Origin: Ecdyonurus torrentis | Taxonomy: Eukaryota > Arthropoda > Insecta > Ephemeroptera > Heptageniidae | Direction of reading: 5' to 3' | Assembly (NCBI GenBank): GCA_949318235.1 | Contig: OX439132.1 | Location: forward strand, 21,034,217-21,098,216 | DNA: 64,000 nt | In this document: positions 41,466 to 53,000 of the stretch, one piece after another | How positions within the stretch are numbered: the first letter of the stretch is position 1 | How the letters are laid out: each line of letters starts with the position of its first letter | Notes under the pieces: model-generated | Told to the model about the DNA's origin: nothing | Seen by the model: the letters and a program-made list of their open reading frames with translations, nothing else | Databases searched by the model: none | Program-made: the position numbers and the translations under genes

Positions 41466-42284
41466 TGCGTATATATAATTTTTTTAGCAGGTGATGTGTG
41501 ATAGTGATATATAAGATCGAGAGGCACCAAATGATTAGATAAAAATTGCCAAAAATATTAGAGAAATGCGTTCTTTATCATAATATATACGTACATGTAT
41601 ACTGGCGTATTATAGTATATATCAGAGAGCAACCGAATTAATGAATTGTTATCAATATCTTATCAAAAAGATCGATTATATTAATAGACTACAAATTTTA
41701 TTTCATTTTAAAATTTTGTTTGTTTATATATCTTGTAATAAAAGATAAGCGCTGTCCAAATGTATAAATAATTGTTGTAAATATATATACGAGATGGTAT
41801 TATTGCAATAATTTAACTCCGGGTTGTCACTTTCTCATCAATTGATTATGACTGATAATTGGCAATGGTAAAAAAAATATTAAACTATATGTGAAATTAA
41901 TAATTATAATCATAGAATATAGTGCTTCAGTTTTATAAGATAATATTTTTCACGATATTAAATAATCTAACTTTTTTTTTTCTCAATTTATTTTGTACTT
42001 ATATTTTGAGTGTCATTGCACGAATAATAGATCAATACATGTAAAGGGAATAAACAGGTCAAGCCTGGAAATTTTTACATAGTAAAATATGACTGTAAAA
42101 ATAACTTCGCAAGTATTACGCTTTAATAATGAATAATGATTACAAAACCAATTTTTAAATTTAATTTGAAAAATGTTCAATTATTTTCTACAATTAATAT
42201 AATAATTTGATGAACTCAGTTTCAGTATAATTTCATAAAATAGTTACTAATATAATATAAATCTATAACTCTGACAATGATTTA

Positions 42285-42506
42285 TACGTGGCACCAATAT
42301 GGCGTTTAGATTATGAGCCCAGAGATGATTGTCACAGTGGGATATAGTGACAAAGTAGAATCCACATGCATTGATATGAAGTCACGACAAGACGCTTTAG
42401 TATACTTGAGAGCACGAAGCTGCTCAGGAGCGCGCGGGGGCGGGGTTGGGGGGAGGGGAGGCGCCTTTTGTCCAGGCGACTTTGTGGCGCCATCAAGGCC
42501 AGGGCG

Positions 42507-42551
<45 letters not shown>

Positions 42552-42660
42552 CGCACGAACAACAATAACATTATCACCTCCTCTTGGTGTGACCACTCAA
42601 CCCTGCTGCTACAACATAATAATAATCACCAAGCGGCACAAATCACGATCACGCGCGGAT
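42285..42660. promoter_or_regulatory. GC/CpG-rich island of unknown role
   Basis: It contains GCGCGCGGGGGCGGGG at 42430, two GGCGCC sites (about 42460 and 42487) and many CpGs in otherwise AT-rich DNA. It could be a promoter or a non-coding first exon. The reading frames through it are broken by the CT tract and match nothing I recognise. Confidence 0.35.
42507..42548 (+). repeat. (CT)n microsatellite
   Basis: CT units with one TTT interruption, inside a GC-rich island. Confidence 0.9.
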
Positions 42661-45600
42661 GAAGCTTTTCTTTGCTGCAAACACACAAGAATTTTTCACT
42701 TTTGTCTGGAAAAAAAAATTTCAAACTTTTTCTATAACAAAGTACTTTCCATTGAAATAAATTTCTTTTCACATGTATGATGCATAGACTAATAAATTTG
42801 TAATGCGTATGAAAATTCTTTATTTCAAAATGACTAAAAGAGATACTATATACGTATATATACACACGCATTCACGCATTATAATATTATTATATAATAA
42901 AACTTTATAGTCGAGCTTCATATAATATTAAAATATGTATAACGCGCGTTTGTTTGCTAAAATGTAAAAATATAATCATAAAAATTACAATTTAAATAAA
43001 CAAAAACAAATATTTTAATAAATTTGAATTCAATATATAATTATATTATATTCATAATTCATAGTAATTCATTGTCCCTAACGGATGAAAAAATTTAGTT
43101 GTATACACTCTATACAGCAAATCTATAATAATAAAATTAATAAAGTTTATGTCATATATACTTATACTATTTGCTATAATAAAATAACAATCAAAAAATT
43201 AAAATTGAAAATAATTGATAATGAATGAGAATTATATTGTTAATATAAAAATGAAAAAGGTGTCAACTGGTCCTGCGATGTAGCTGGCAACGTTGTAGAG
43301 ATGACGAGCCTCAACACTCATTGCTACTTGCGTTATTTACATATAAACGGTAGCAAGCGCACCTTGTAAGGCAAGTCGTAATTAAACTTTAATAATCACG
43401 CAATAATTGTTCAATTTCATACAATGTTTATATTTTCACAATAACCTGTTTTTTGTTTTCTCTAAGAAAAACTATAATATTATATTCTAACATTTTTCTG
43501 ATATCAAAGTTTTTTTTTTATTATTATTTTTTTTATGAATTATATCAGTTAAGTATATACATACATATTTTATTCTTCTACGCAATAATTGGTTTTGAAT
43601 TTTTAGGCAAAGTTTTTAACATAAATTTTATATTACTATTATTTTATATAAGCAGTAATTTTGATTCTTTAAGTTTTGCGTATATATAATAAGAAACAAA
43701 AAAAAACATAAAATTTGCGTTTTAGTAATATTCAATCATGACATGACTATACAGTATATTGCATGAACTATTAAAGAGAAAAAACTTTTGGAAATAAGTC
43801 TGGTTCTACCTTTCGCTGTCTATTTTACAGTAATTATTATTATTGAATTGAAACTAATAAAATTTATTAACAAAAGTAATAATACAGAATATTAACAATA
43901 ACATTTATTTTATATAAATATAGAAGGATATACGATTAAACGCTCAAAAGACGGAAATTATGAAAACAATAGAAAATCTTGCTGGAAATATTCTGAGAAA
44001 CTACAAAAATAAACTAAATGTATTGTCTGTCATTCGACAAATTAAATTTCGAGGAAATTTTTCTATAACTTTTGTTTTACACGCTAAAATGCTATAAATT
44101 TTGTTGCAAATGTTTAAAAAAATAAAAAATCATATATGTTGTTTCCCTAAAGCAATAATATAGCATGTTACCTTATATGAGCAATAATAAATGAAATCAA
44201 TGATTTAACAAGATGCAAAGCAGAAATATATAGCCATGGCCATGGATATGTAAGTGGAAGTTCATTAATTGCAGCAATTAAGTTGCACAAATAATTTAAA
44301 TGCGCATATCTTAAAGAATGAAGAAATCTATAAAGTGTTTCTTTTTTTAATAGAAAATAAAAACAAACATAGGTAAAAATATCATCAATGAATTCTTCTC
44401 TCACACAAAGAGATATAAGAACAAATATTTCGCAACGTCGTCGTATACGTACGCCAACAACAATCTCGATTAAAAAAAAAAAAAAAAAAAAAAAAAAAGC
44501 AACCTGTCCTGTCGGCTCATTTGTTATTCACGACTTATTTTTGTTTCATAAAATAAAACGAGTTTTGTAACACAAAGTTGTGCCGCGCACAACTTCAAAA
44601 ACCTATACAAAAAAACATGTAATAATTATTGTCGTAGTTAATAAATTAATTATTCCTCATTAATTATTTAATTACATATTGTTTAAAAAAATGTTATGCG
44701 TCAACACCTCTGCTTTTTATGCGCTTCTTCGAAGGGAAAAAGAACAAATTTTGTTGATTAATTGAGCGTATACAGGTAGGTATACATGTATAATAATAAT
44801 ATAATGTGGCGCTCAGTTAAGGTGATTCTAAGAAGCGCCTACTGAAGGCGCCTGCCTAATGTCGTGACTGCCAAAAATTAATTGTAATTTTTTCACGTCG
44901 TAACTTTGAATTCAACACCTTGCGTGTTCAGCGTGTTGTCAATATATAACACAATGCTTAATATTTCCTTGTTACGTGAAATTCGAATTAGGTTAGTTTT
45001 TTAAATTTTCAAATGGGAATTTTAAATATTTTTATTTAAATGTTTAAAAATATATTATAATAAATAAAATGTTATTTTGATGAATAAGATTATATTCTGT
45101 GCGTCTTGCTGTAGATATTAAGTATATCTGTAGAATAACAGACCTAAATTTAATAAACTACATACTATATAATAATTGATATAGAATAAGAATGAATGCT
45201 GCCATCCGGGTCCCTGAGTCGAACGGTTGCGTTCGGTTCCACGGTTCGGTGTCACATCCGTTTCTCCCATAGAGTAGCAGAGGGCTTTACTTAATGCATC
45301 TACCTTTTCGATTTTCAAAGACCACAGAATGGTGTCCCAGCGCGCCCAAGAGAGGACTTCATCTTAAAGGATAACTCAAAGCAATTAGGACATAATTAAA
45401 TTTAAATGATTTTTAAATGATGGTGTCTAAATAATAATAAAAAATTAATAATAATTTTGACAAAGTCAGGGTTCTATGTAAAGTGAGTCAGTCCACAGCT
45501 ATGTTTTATTGTTTTTAGTATAATTATGAATATAAAAGTAGCACCAAGTTTATGCATGTTATAGTGTAAGTGTTTTGACTTTTTCTGTCTGTTAATTAAC

Positions 45601-45713
45601 CTTGACGAATACGATGTATTTTGTATACAATTAAATGAAAAAAAAATTGTCAATCTTGAAAAGAAAAAAAAGTCATAGCTCCACAGGTAAATGGCTACAA
45701 ACAGCAAAGGAGG

Positions 45714-46026
45714 GATAGGGTGTATATATTCATGTTGAAGTCGGCGCCATGTTGGATCACTCAATGACATGGACCGCATAGGAAAATGACTCATTTTGCC
45801 AGTTTCAAAATACTAGGCAATATTTTTGAGAGCATTGATTCACTGTAATACATTGAATTAGTATCTCAAGTATGTAAGAAATATAATAATAACACAAAAT
45901 TAACTTATTTCCCAAATAAAATAGCCTATATAAAACGAAGTTTATCCTACTGATCAATGTAATTCATTACTCTAGGATGGCGTCCAAGTGCATTAAATAT
46001 GATGTCATGCGCATACACCCTATATA
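45714..46026. mobile_element. Foldback/dispersed repeat, family H (reverse arm and partial forward arm)
   Basis: 45714-45842 is the reverse complement of a repeat also present at 3188-3320, matching over about 130 bp including CAACATGGCG and ATGAGTCATTTTCCTAT. A partial forward arm at about 45972-46026 (GGATGGCGTCC... to CATACACCCTATAT) gives the element inverted ends. Confidence 0.65.
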
Positions 46027-46619
46027 TGGTGACAGAGTGCATGCATCTTGGCCTTTGAGTTTTTTCACTTCAATTAATGTGGTATATTATATAATAGTTT
46101 TATTTAATAAGCAAATAATAATGAAATTTACAATTCTACATTTACGAACACACACACAGATACAACGGCCACACGTATCGTTCCACCACAGTTTTAAAAG
46201 TTAATTTTTTAAATTGAATTAAAAATTAAACCCTATAATATAATTGCTATAAATTTTGACCTAGTAAGCTAATTGTATATTTTTTAAGTATTTAATTTTT
46301 GTTATGTTCCCACAAGAATAAATTGAACATAAAATGCTAACCACTTTATCATCAAAATAAATTTCAAAGTGCTATCAGTTTTTGCCATAATTTAAAAATA
46401 CCGATATAAAATGATATAAAAAAGAAAAAAAAGCTTGTACTATTTTAATCGTAAAAAGAAGAAAAAAACTAGTTTTTTTTATTAGTTTAAAAGTGTTTTA
46501 CACTCAGCGCACGTGCTAATGAGTTAATTACACTCAGCGACCGCGAGAATGACAATGAATGGGCAGTAATTCGCCGACACTTGAATGGGAAAAACAGAAC
46601 AAGTTTTTCGCTAATATAG

Positions 46620-46820
46620 TTAGGCGAAATATTCCGCTATGTAATCATGCAAGTTTCTACTCCACTCTCTCAGGGAGGCGTAAAATATTATGTTGGTTAA
46701 AATGTCACGCAAAAATTTAGTTGGGCAAAACCCTGAGAGTGTCTCGATGCGTGGTGCCGTGAGATACAACTTGCAATGACTCTGTATTAAACTTTCTTCA
46801 CCACATTTCATACACAGTAA
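46620..46820 (-). pseudogene. Possible coding remnant with CxxC, unrecognised
   Basis: An open frame of about 66 codons without a good ATG at its head (the first ATG is four codons in). It contains CMKCGEES near the start, then a conventional-looking sequence ending REWSRNLHDYIAEYFA. It has the same strand as, and lies 0.55 kb downstream of, the 71-aa ORF at 47364. Possibly part of the same decayed gene or insertion. Confidence 0.2.
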
Positions 46821-47363
46821 CAATATTTGTCATTTTGATCCGCACTATAATCCTATTAAAAAAAAAATCATTTTTGTTTGGTTTACAATTATATTCAGAA
46901 TTTTGTGCATTAAATATTTTTATTTTTGACAGATTTTTTTATTTTTACGACAAAGGTTATTATTATCTTTATTCCTTTAAATAAAATAAATTTATTGATC
47001 AGAGGAGTACACCGAGTACAATGTACATTATACATGCACAAAAAAAAAATAATAATAATAAAGTAAAGACTTTATCATGAACGCGATTTTCAATACCTAA
47101 GTCAAATGTCTGATTAACACAACGACAGTTTTACTACTATGAAAGTTAATTTGCATTTTTATTATATTTATAAATTTAAAATTTGGATATAATAATTTTT
47201 TGGTTGCTATAGTAACGGTGGTGTTATGTTGTTTGGCTGGACCACTCCCTATACCAAAGTCTATTTGTAGCGGTGATTCACCAAACAAGTCTGCTACTTC
47301 TGCTGTTTGCTAAAATGATGGGCCAGCCAGCAGGGCCAGGGAGTCACTCTTCAGTAGCCGTAC

Positions 47364-47579
47364 TTATATACGTATGGGGCGCACCTCGAACTCTACACTA
47401 TAGTCGTTCACCTCATGTCCAACGATGCAACCACGCCCACAATTATTGATGACCTGCTTAAAATAAGTATCTATAAGGTCTAACGTGTGTCTCTCTTCAT
47501 TTGTAATACGCGTAAGAATAGTTCTCACATCATCACATGGTCTCATTGGACAATAGTTTAATTTAATTTTTGTCCCCAT
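47364..47579 (-). CDS. Hypothetical 71-aa ORF, unrecognised
   Basis: An ATG-initiated frame with a diverse, protein-like composition (start MGTKIKLNYCPMRPCDDVRT, end VEFEVRPIRI), unlike the repeat-driven frames elsewhere. It has a predicted helical middle (about 18-46) and a possible strand-rich end. No splice site is obvious at either side. I do not recognise a family. It may be a transposon or viral remnant, a real exon or chance. Confidence 0.25.
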   Translation of the reverse strand: MGTKIKLNYCPMRPCDDVRTILTRITNEERHTLDLIDTYFKQVINNCGRGCIVGHEVNDYSVEFEVRPIRI

Positions 47580-48882
47580 TTTTCACGTTTTTTTTTTAAA
47601 ATAGACAAATAAGACTTGTCATCTATATAATTTAATGAAGACATCAACCTCTCGTTTTATTGTTAATATATAATAATGCAAAAAATCGCATATAGATTTA
47701 TGTTAAATTGTATACAGAGACAAAACGAGGCAAATGAGTGATGTTGTCCACTTAGCATGCAGTCTAAGACACATTTTCTTTGCACGGAACATGCGGCAAA
47801 ATAATAGAGACGAAAAAAACAACAACAAAGCATTATTATAAAGAAAGCTATCAGCCGTGCCAGACTATTTTAATAAACATATAGACAAAAAGCATTTCAT
47901 TATATCATTTACATGTTAATTGTTTGATTATTATTTACTATTAAGATCTCCACAGGTATTTTAATTAGTTTGAAATAAAACAATAATGTTTGGATATTGC
48001 TTACGAGACGTGCACATTTCTCCAAATAAGAAAAGAAAAAATATATCCTGCAAGATAGGCTAATTGTCGGTTCATTATGTCAACCGGGTTGCATACCACA
48101 CAAATTTTAAGGGGTATCATCAACACATATTTGATGTAATGTGGTTTTTTGCTTTGAATTGACTTGAAAATGTATAGTAGCATTAGTTGCAAAATAATAA
48201 TAGGTTTTGCATAATATAAACTAAATAATAATAATAAATTTAAAAAAAAAATTGGAAGAGATTAAAAAAATAATAAAAACAAGAATTAATGCTTATTTCA
48301 AAGCAAGAGATGGAAAAAAAAGTTCAATATTTGTAGTTAAAATATCACATAATTATTATTAATATTTAGTTATTTCATTACTAATAAAAAAAAAGTTACA
48401 GGAACACATAAATAGAAAAAATATGGTTGGGAAGGGAGTAAGATGGCCTTTTAGCTGTCACATTTTTTGGTGAATAATATGCAAATAAGAAATGTATAAT
48501 ATTATATTATTTAGAATAAAAATAATGTGTTTAGTTAAAATAAAATATGCAATTTATAATGTACTGTATCCATTTTTTTATTGAATAACGTGTATTGTAC
48601 AAACTTCACGCAACTCTTAAAAATCATGCTTACATTTTACAGTTCTAAAATACAAATAGTTGATGATTGAAAACAGAAACAATCTAAAATGTAAATAAAA
48701 TAATAGTAAATTTCATTGAAATTATTTTTAGCACTTGCGAACTATTACAATACGTTTTCTATTTTGTTGACTTTGTTTTTTTTATTTTAATATGATTGTT
48801 GTAGCTATATAACATAACTGTATTGACTAACGTTAAAATAATAATAAAAAATAAAATATTAGCAATAGACAATAGATATATT

Positions 48883-49301
48883 AAGGATAACAAGCCATTG
48901 CGGTTAGGTATGATAAATTTGAAAGAAAAGGATAGGAGAACCCAGCAAGGGCATTACTATAGTGAAGAGAGTCCCATAGTTTGGTGAAAATCTTGCTAGC
49001 ACAGATATAAAAAACTAATACTTTGGAAATATTTGGGCAATAAGCTCCAAGAGAGATGGAGTATGTTATGCCTTCATCAGTCCTTACAGACTCAGAGATT
49101 TCAGAGAGTTTCTCTCTGAATCTATAAGGACTGATGAAGGTATAACACACTCCATCTCTGTTGGAGCTTATTGCCAAAATATTTCCAATGTGTTAGTTTT
49201 TTATATCTGTGCTAGCAAGATTTTCACCGAACAATGGGTCTCTCTTCACTATGGTAACGCCCTTGCTGGTTTCTCCTATCCCTTTCTTTCAAATTTATCA
49301 A
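48883..49301. mobile_element. MITE-like foldback, family B copy 1
   Basis: A long imperfect palindrome: arms containing GATAAATTTGAAAGAAAAGG, then TCTTGCTAGCACAGATAT, pair around a centre at about 49,100. Direct copies of ATATTAGCAATA flank it at 48856-48867 and 49302-49313. It lies downstream of the WBP11 3' end. Other copies are at 58055 and 61681. Confidence 0.8.
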
Positions 49302-50061
49302 ATATTAGCAATACATTATTTTACTGCCATTTTTTTTTTCTTCACAATTCTGAATATAATGCAAGACTAAAGAAAATTAGGAATAATATTCTTTTAAAAA
49401 TAATACAATTTCACATTTACTTAGTTTGTGGATTGCAATCTTAGATAATAAACTAATAATAATAACAATTACAAAAACAAGTGCCAAATGGTGCATTGTC
49501 AAATGAAAAATAAGTTATTGTTAGTTAGTATTGTTATAGTTTTAGTATAACTTTACTAAGACTTTACAAGTGAAGTAGAATAAGGAGGCCCAGTACATAT
49601 ATGTTCATTATGTTCATAGCTGAAATGGTTTAACATATGAAAATTGCCAGGTTTGGCCTCCATACACTTTTCAGAAATTTAAAAAGCAGAAAAATGAAAA
49701 CAAATTATTAAAATTTGGCAAAAAGTGAGATTTTGTTTGGATTTTAACTAGTGTACTGTACTGAATGAAAATAAATAAAAATATGAGAAAAGGCAGTGGT
49801 AAAATGAATTTCAGTAGATACTTTGAAGTTCCAAAACTATTTGATGCAAACTATCTTATGGCATGCAAAATATACCCCAGCAAAAAAAAAAAAAAAAAAA
49901 AAAAAAACTGATTAGTAAAATGACTACACTTTGATAGCACAATCATAAAAAAAAAAAAGGTTGTTCAAATATTTACACCTTGTTTTTACTCCTTTACTAT
50001 GAATGCCTAGAATGCATTACAAAATAACAGCATAAAAATTGATATGGTACCAACATGAAAA

Positions 50062-53000
50062 TTAGAGTAATTGTTCCATTTCTCTCATGAACTGCATGTA
50101 GGCATCGTCTTTGTTTTGTGGATGTTGTGCTGCGTGTGCTGCCGCAGCTTGCGCCATGTGATGTGCTCGCGCTGCACTTGTTGCTTCTGCACGTGCATCC
50201 ACTCGCTTTGGCTTTTCTTCTCGTCGTGCACGCACTGAAGCTGGCAGGAAACGAGTGACATCTGCACTCAGGTTCCTGCTCAAAAACAATAAAACAAAAT
50301 TTAGAAATATTTCAAGGAAAATGTCCTCTTTTCTCTTTTTCCACATTACACACTGGTTTGAAGTAGCACTTGGTAGTTATAGTAAACCAAAGTACATACT
50401 TCAGTATTCTAATCGCATTGTTAAAAGATAATTATATTGAAAAATATAGGACAATTGAACTATTAAAAAATTGTTAATAACAGTGTGTAATAGAAACAAA
50501 ATAATAAGAACTGCAAGCTTTAGGCTGCTAAAAAGAGAAAGTAAGGGGTATTTTCTAAAGTCATAATTGTGAAAGTTATTAAACCAACATGAAAATTTAC
50601 AAAGTTTGTATTTAAACTGATAAGTAATACAGGTAGAGTTGATAACGTAGACTCTTGGCTTTACAAAATACCATCCCTTCTCTAATTTGCAGCCTAGGGC
50701 TTGCAGTTAATCCCTTATCCAACTATTTTCATTTCCATTAATTAAATATTTTTGCATAATATAATTTACCTTATAATAAGCTTTGCACTTACTTTATTTA
50801 GTGGGGTTATTTCCTTTAATTAACTTTGTATTTAATTAATACATAATATTGAATTAACAGAAACAAAAAAATTAATGAAATAGAACATAATGTAACTAAA
50901 ATAATAATAATAATAATTAAATAAAACTGACCTGATCTGAGGTTTTGCCTCGATAGTAGCTCCCATTTGTTGTTGCTGTTGTTGCTGCTGCTGCATTTGC
51001 TTCTTGTTCTGCTCCTGAATCTCACGCTGCTGCCTGCTGATCAGCTGAGGGGCTGCACTTACTACATTTGGGTTTGGCAGCAGACCTGGTGGCATACCAG
51101 GAGGCAGGGGTACATTGAGACCAACCAGGCCAGGAGGGGGGCGTGGCATGCCTGTCATCATCCTTGGTGGTGGCATACCTAATCACAAATTCAATTATTA
51201 AAGTTACATACATTGTAGTAGACTGTGCTATTTCTGCTTAATACTAAAGCTCAAGACAGCAGTCATTTCTTATCACACTTTAAGCTCTGCCCCTGGGATA
51301 GCGCCCATAAAGTTAGCAAAGTCCAAACTCTTATCGCTGAGACAAGAAAAGGGATAAGAAGGGCCGCTGTCTTGAGCTCAACAGTTGCACTTGTGGTGCT
51401 GACTTAACACATTACTCTATTGCTCTCCCTTTCAAATCTGACATTTGTAGTAATATGCCAAAAATAAAAACAAATAAATTTTATTTTAGTTAAAATAACT
51501 ATGATACAACATAAAAAAAAGGGAAATTTTGTTTTCTTTAATTGTTAAAAATTTTCTTTCAGTTTTACATTGCAATTAAAAAAAAAATCATTTTTAATAC
51601 AGTAACCTGCACATTTATAGTGTTAAATAAAGAAAATTTACCTGGGGGTGGTCCTGGTGGTAACCTCATTGTAAGACGAGGAGGCATACCAGTAGGTGGA
51701 CCTGGAGGCATGATACCAGCTGGGCGACCAGGTGGCGGACCAGGGGGAAGACGTATGTTGGGGGGAGGGATTGGAGGTCTCAACATAGGTCTGAACATGA
51801 GAGGTGGTGGACCTGAAAATAATAATAACAATAACTTCTGTAATAACTGGTACATTTTTAACACTGAAATTTATAATAAGCAAATTCACATTTCAATTCA
51901 AATTATGAGTCAAAAATATATAATTTTTACACAATAAATAAAGTATAAGAAACTTGTTGAAATACTAGTAAACCCAAGCATCCTCGGACTGGCCATAAGA
52001 GCAAGTCCGCGATTGTGGACGTGGCCAACCTTGTTTGGAGGCCCCTAAGGACCAAAAAGGGGCATAACCTGGGCATTATGTCCCCATTTGTGGCCCCTAG
52101 AGAGGGTGTTACACCCCTTTCGCGGACATGGAACCTTGAGAGCCAGTCCGACCCTGATTAACAGTATTAGTATTACTTTTAGGTTAATAGAAATAAATAA
52201 ATAAAAATCCTGTGCTTAGATTATAATATAAAAATGAAAAGTTTTTAGGTTATTTATTAAATGAATTTTGAAGGGGAAGAAGTGAACATACCAGACTGTG
52301 GTATTATGGGTGCTGCTTTATTTTGTTGAAGTTTGGACCTAGAATCCTCTTTGCCTCTATCATCATCACCATCTGACTCCAGTCTTGAGAGCCGAGAGGT
52401 TAGATCAGCCTGTCTATCTTGCTCTCTTCTGCGATGAACTTCTTCCATCTGCAAACACATATCAAGTAGAAATATTATATAGTATAATCCATGTCACGAT
52501 ACAATAATAGACACATAGATGTTTATGCTTGACCAATGGACAAATTGGCGCACAACTCTGCAAATAAAACTGGGTGACGTTTCGTAGTGGACAAATACAA
52601 TGGCTTGGGGTCCTCAACCACTTAATAAAGCATTCATTCCACATACTTCTCATAAAGCTTAAGGTGGGAAATCAGGCACTGTGGGATTTGACTAAAAAAT
52701 TGTAAAGAAAGAAAAATCTGACATTTTGCATATTTATACATTAGGATAAGGTATCTTCAAAAATGTAAAGAAATTGGGGGGTCTTGATGCTAGATTTTAA
52801 ATTATGATTTTCTGAAAGTCCCGTAACAGCCCATGTTAATTTCAATACTTATTTTCTCTCTTATTTGATGGTCTTGAGTTATGAAAATTTTATCATAGGT
52901 AGCTGTTACTGTTAACTTTCAAATGACATCATAAAGTTTCAAAGTTTTATTTTTAAATTTTGAGATACAGGCCATCTATATACAACCCTTAAAAGAAAAT

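Larger units (their letters stand above)
40790..48880. other. Stretch without a recognised gene
   Basis: Contains the motif cluster at 41,401, the GC-rich island at 42,285, family H foldback at 45,714 and the two orphan frames at 46.6-47.6 kb. A GGCGCC/GCGCC group is at 44,806-44,860. Otherwise AT-rich with nothing recognisable. Confidence 0.5.

Noticed and set aside
45190..45260. tRNA-like sequence with GAACGGTTGCGTTCGG
   Set aside because: No complete cloverleaf or proper A and B boxes could be formed. It is a local inverted repeat.
51542..51937. Glycine-rich plus-strand frame
   Set aside because: It is the antisense shadow of the proline-rich WBP11 exon 8, which has correct splice sites and phase on the minus strand.
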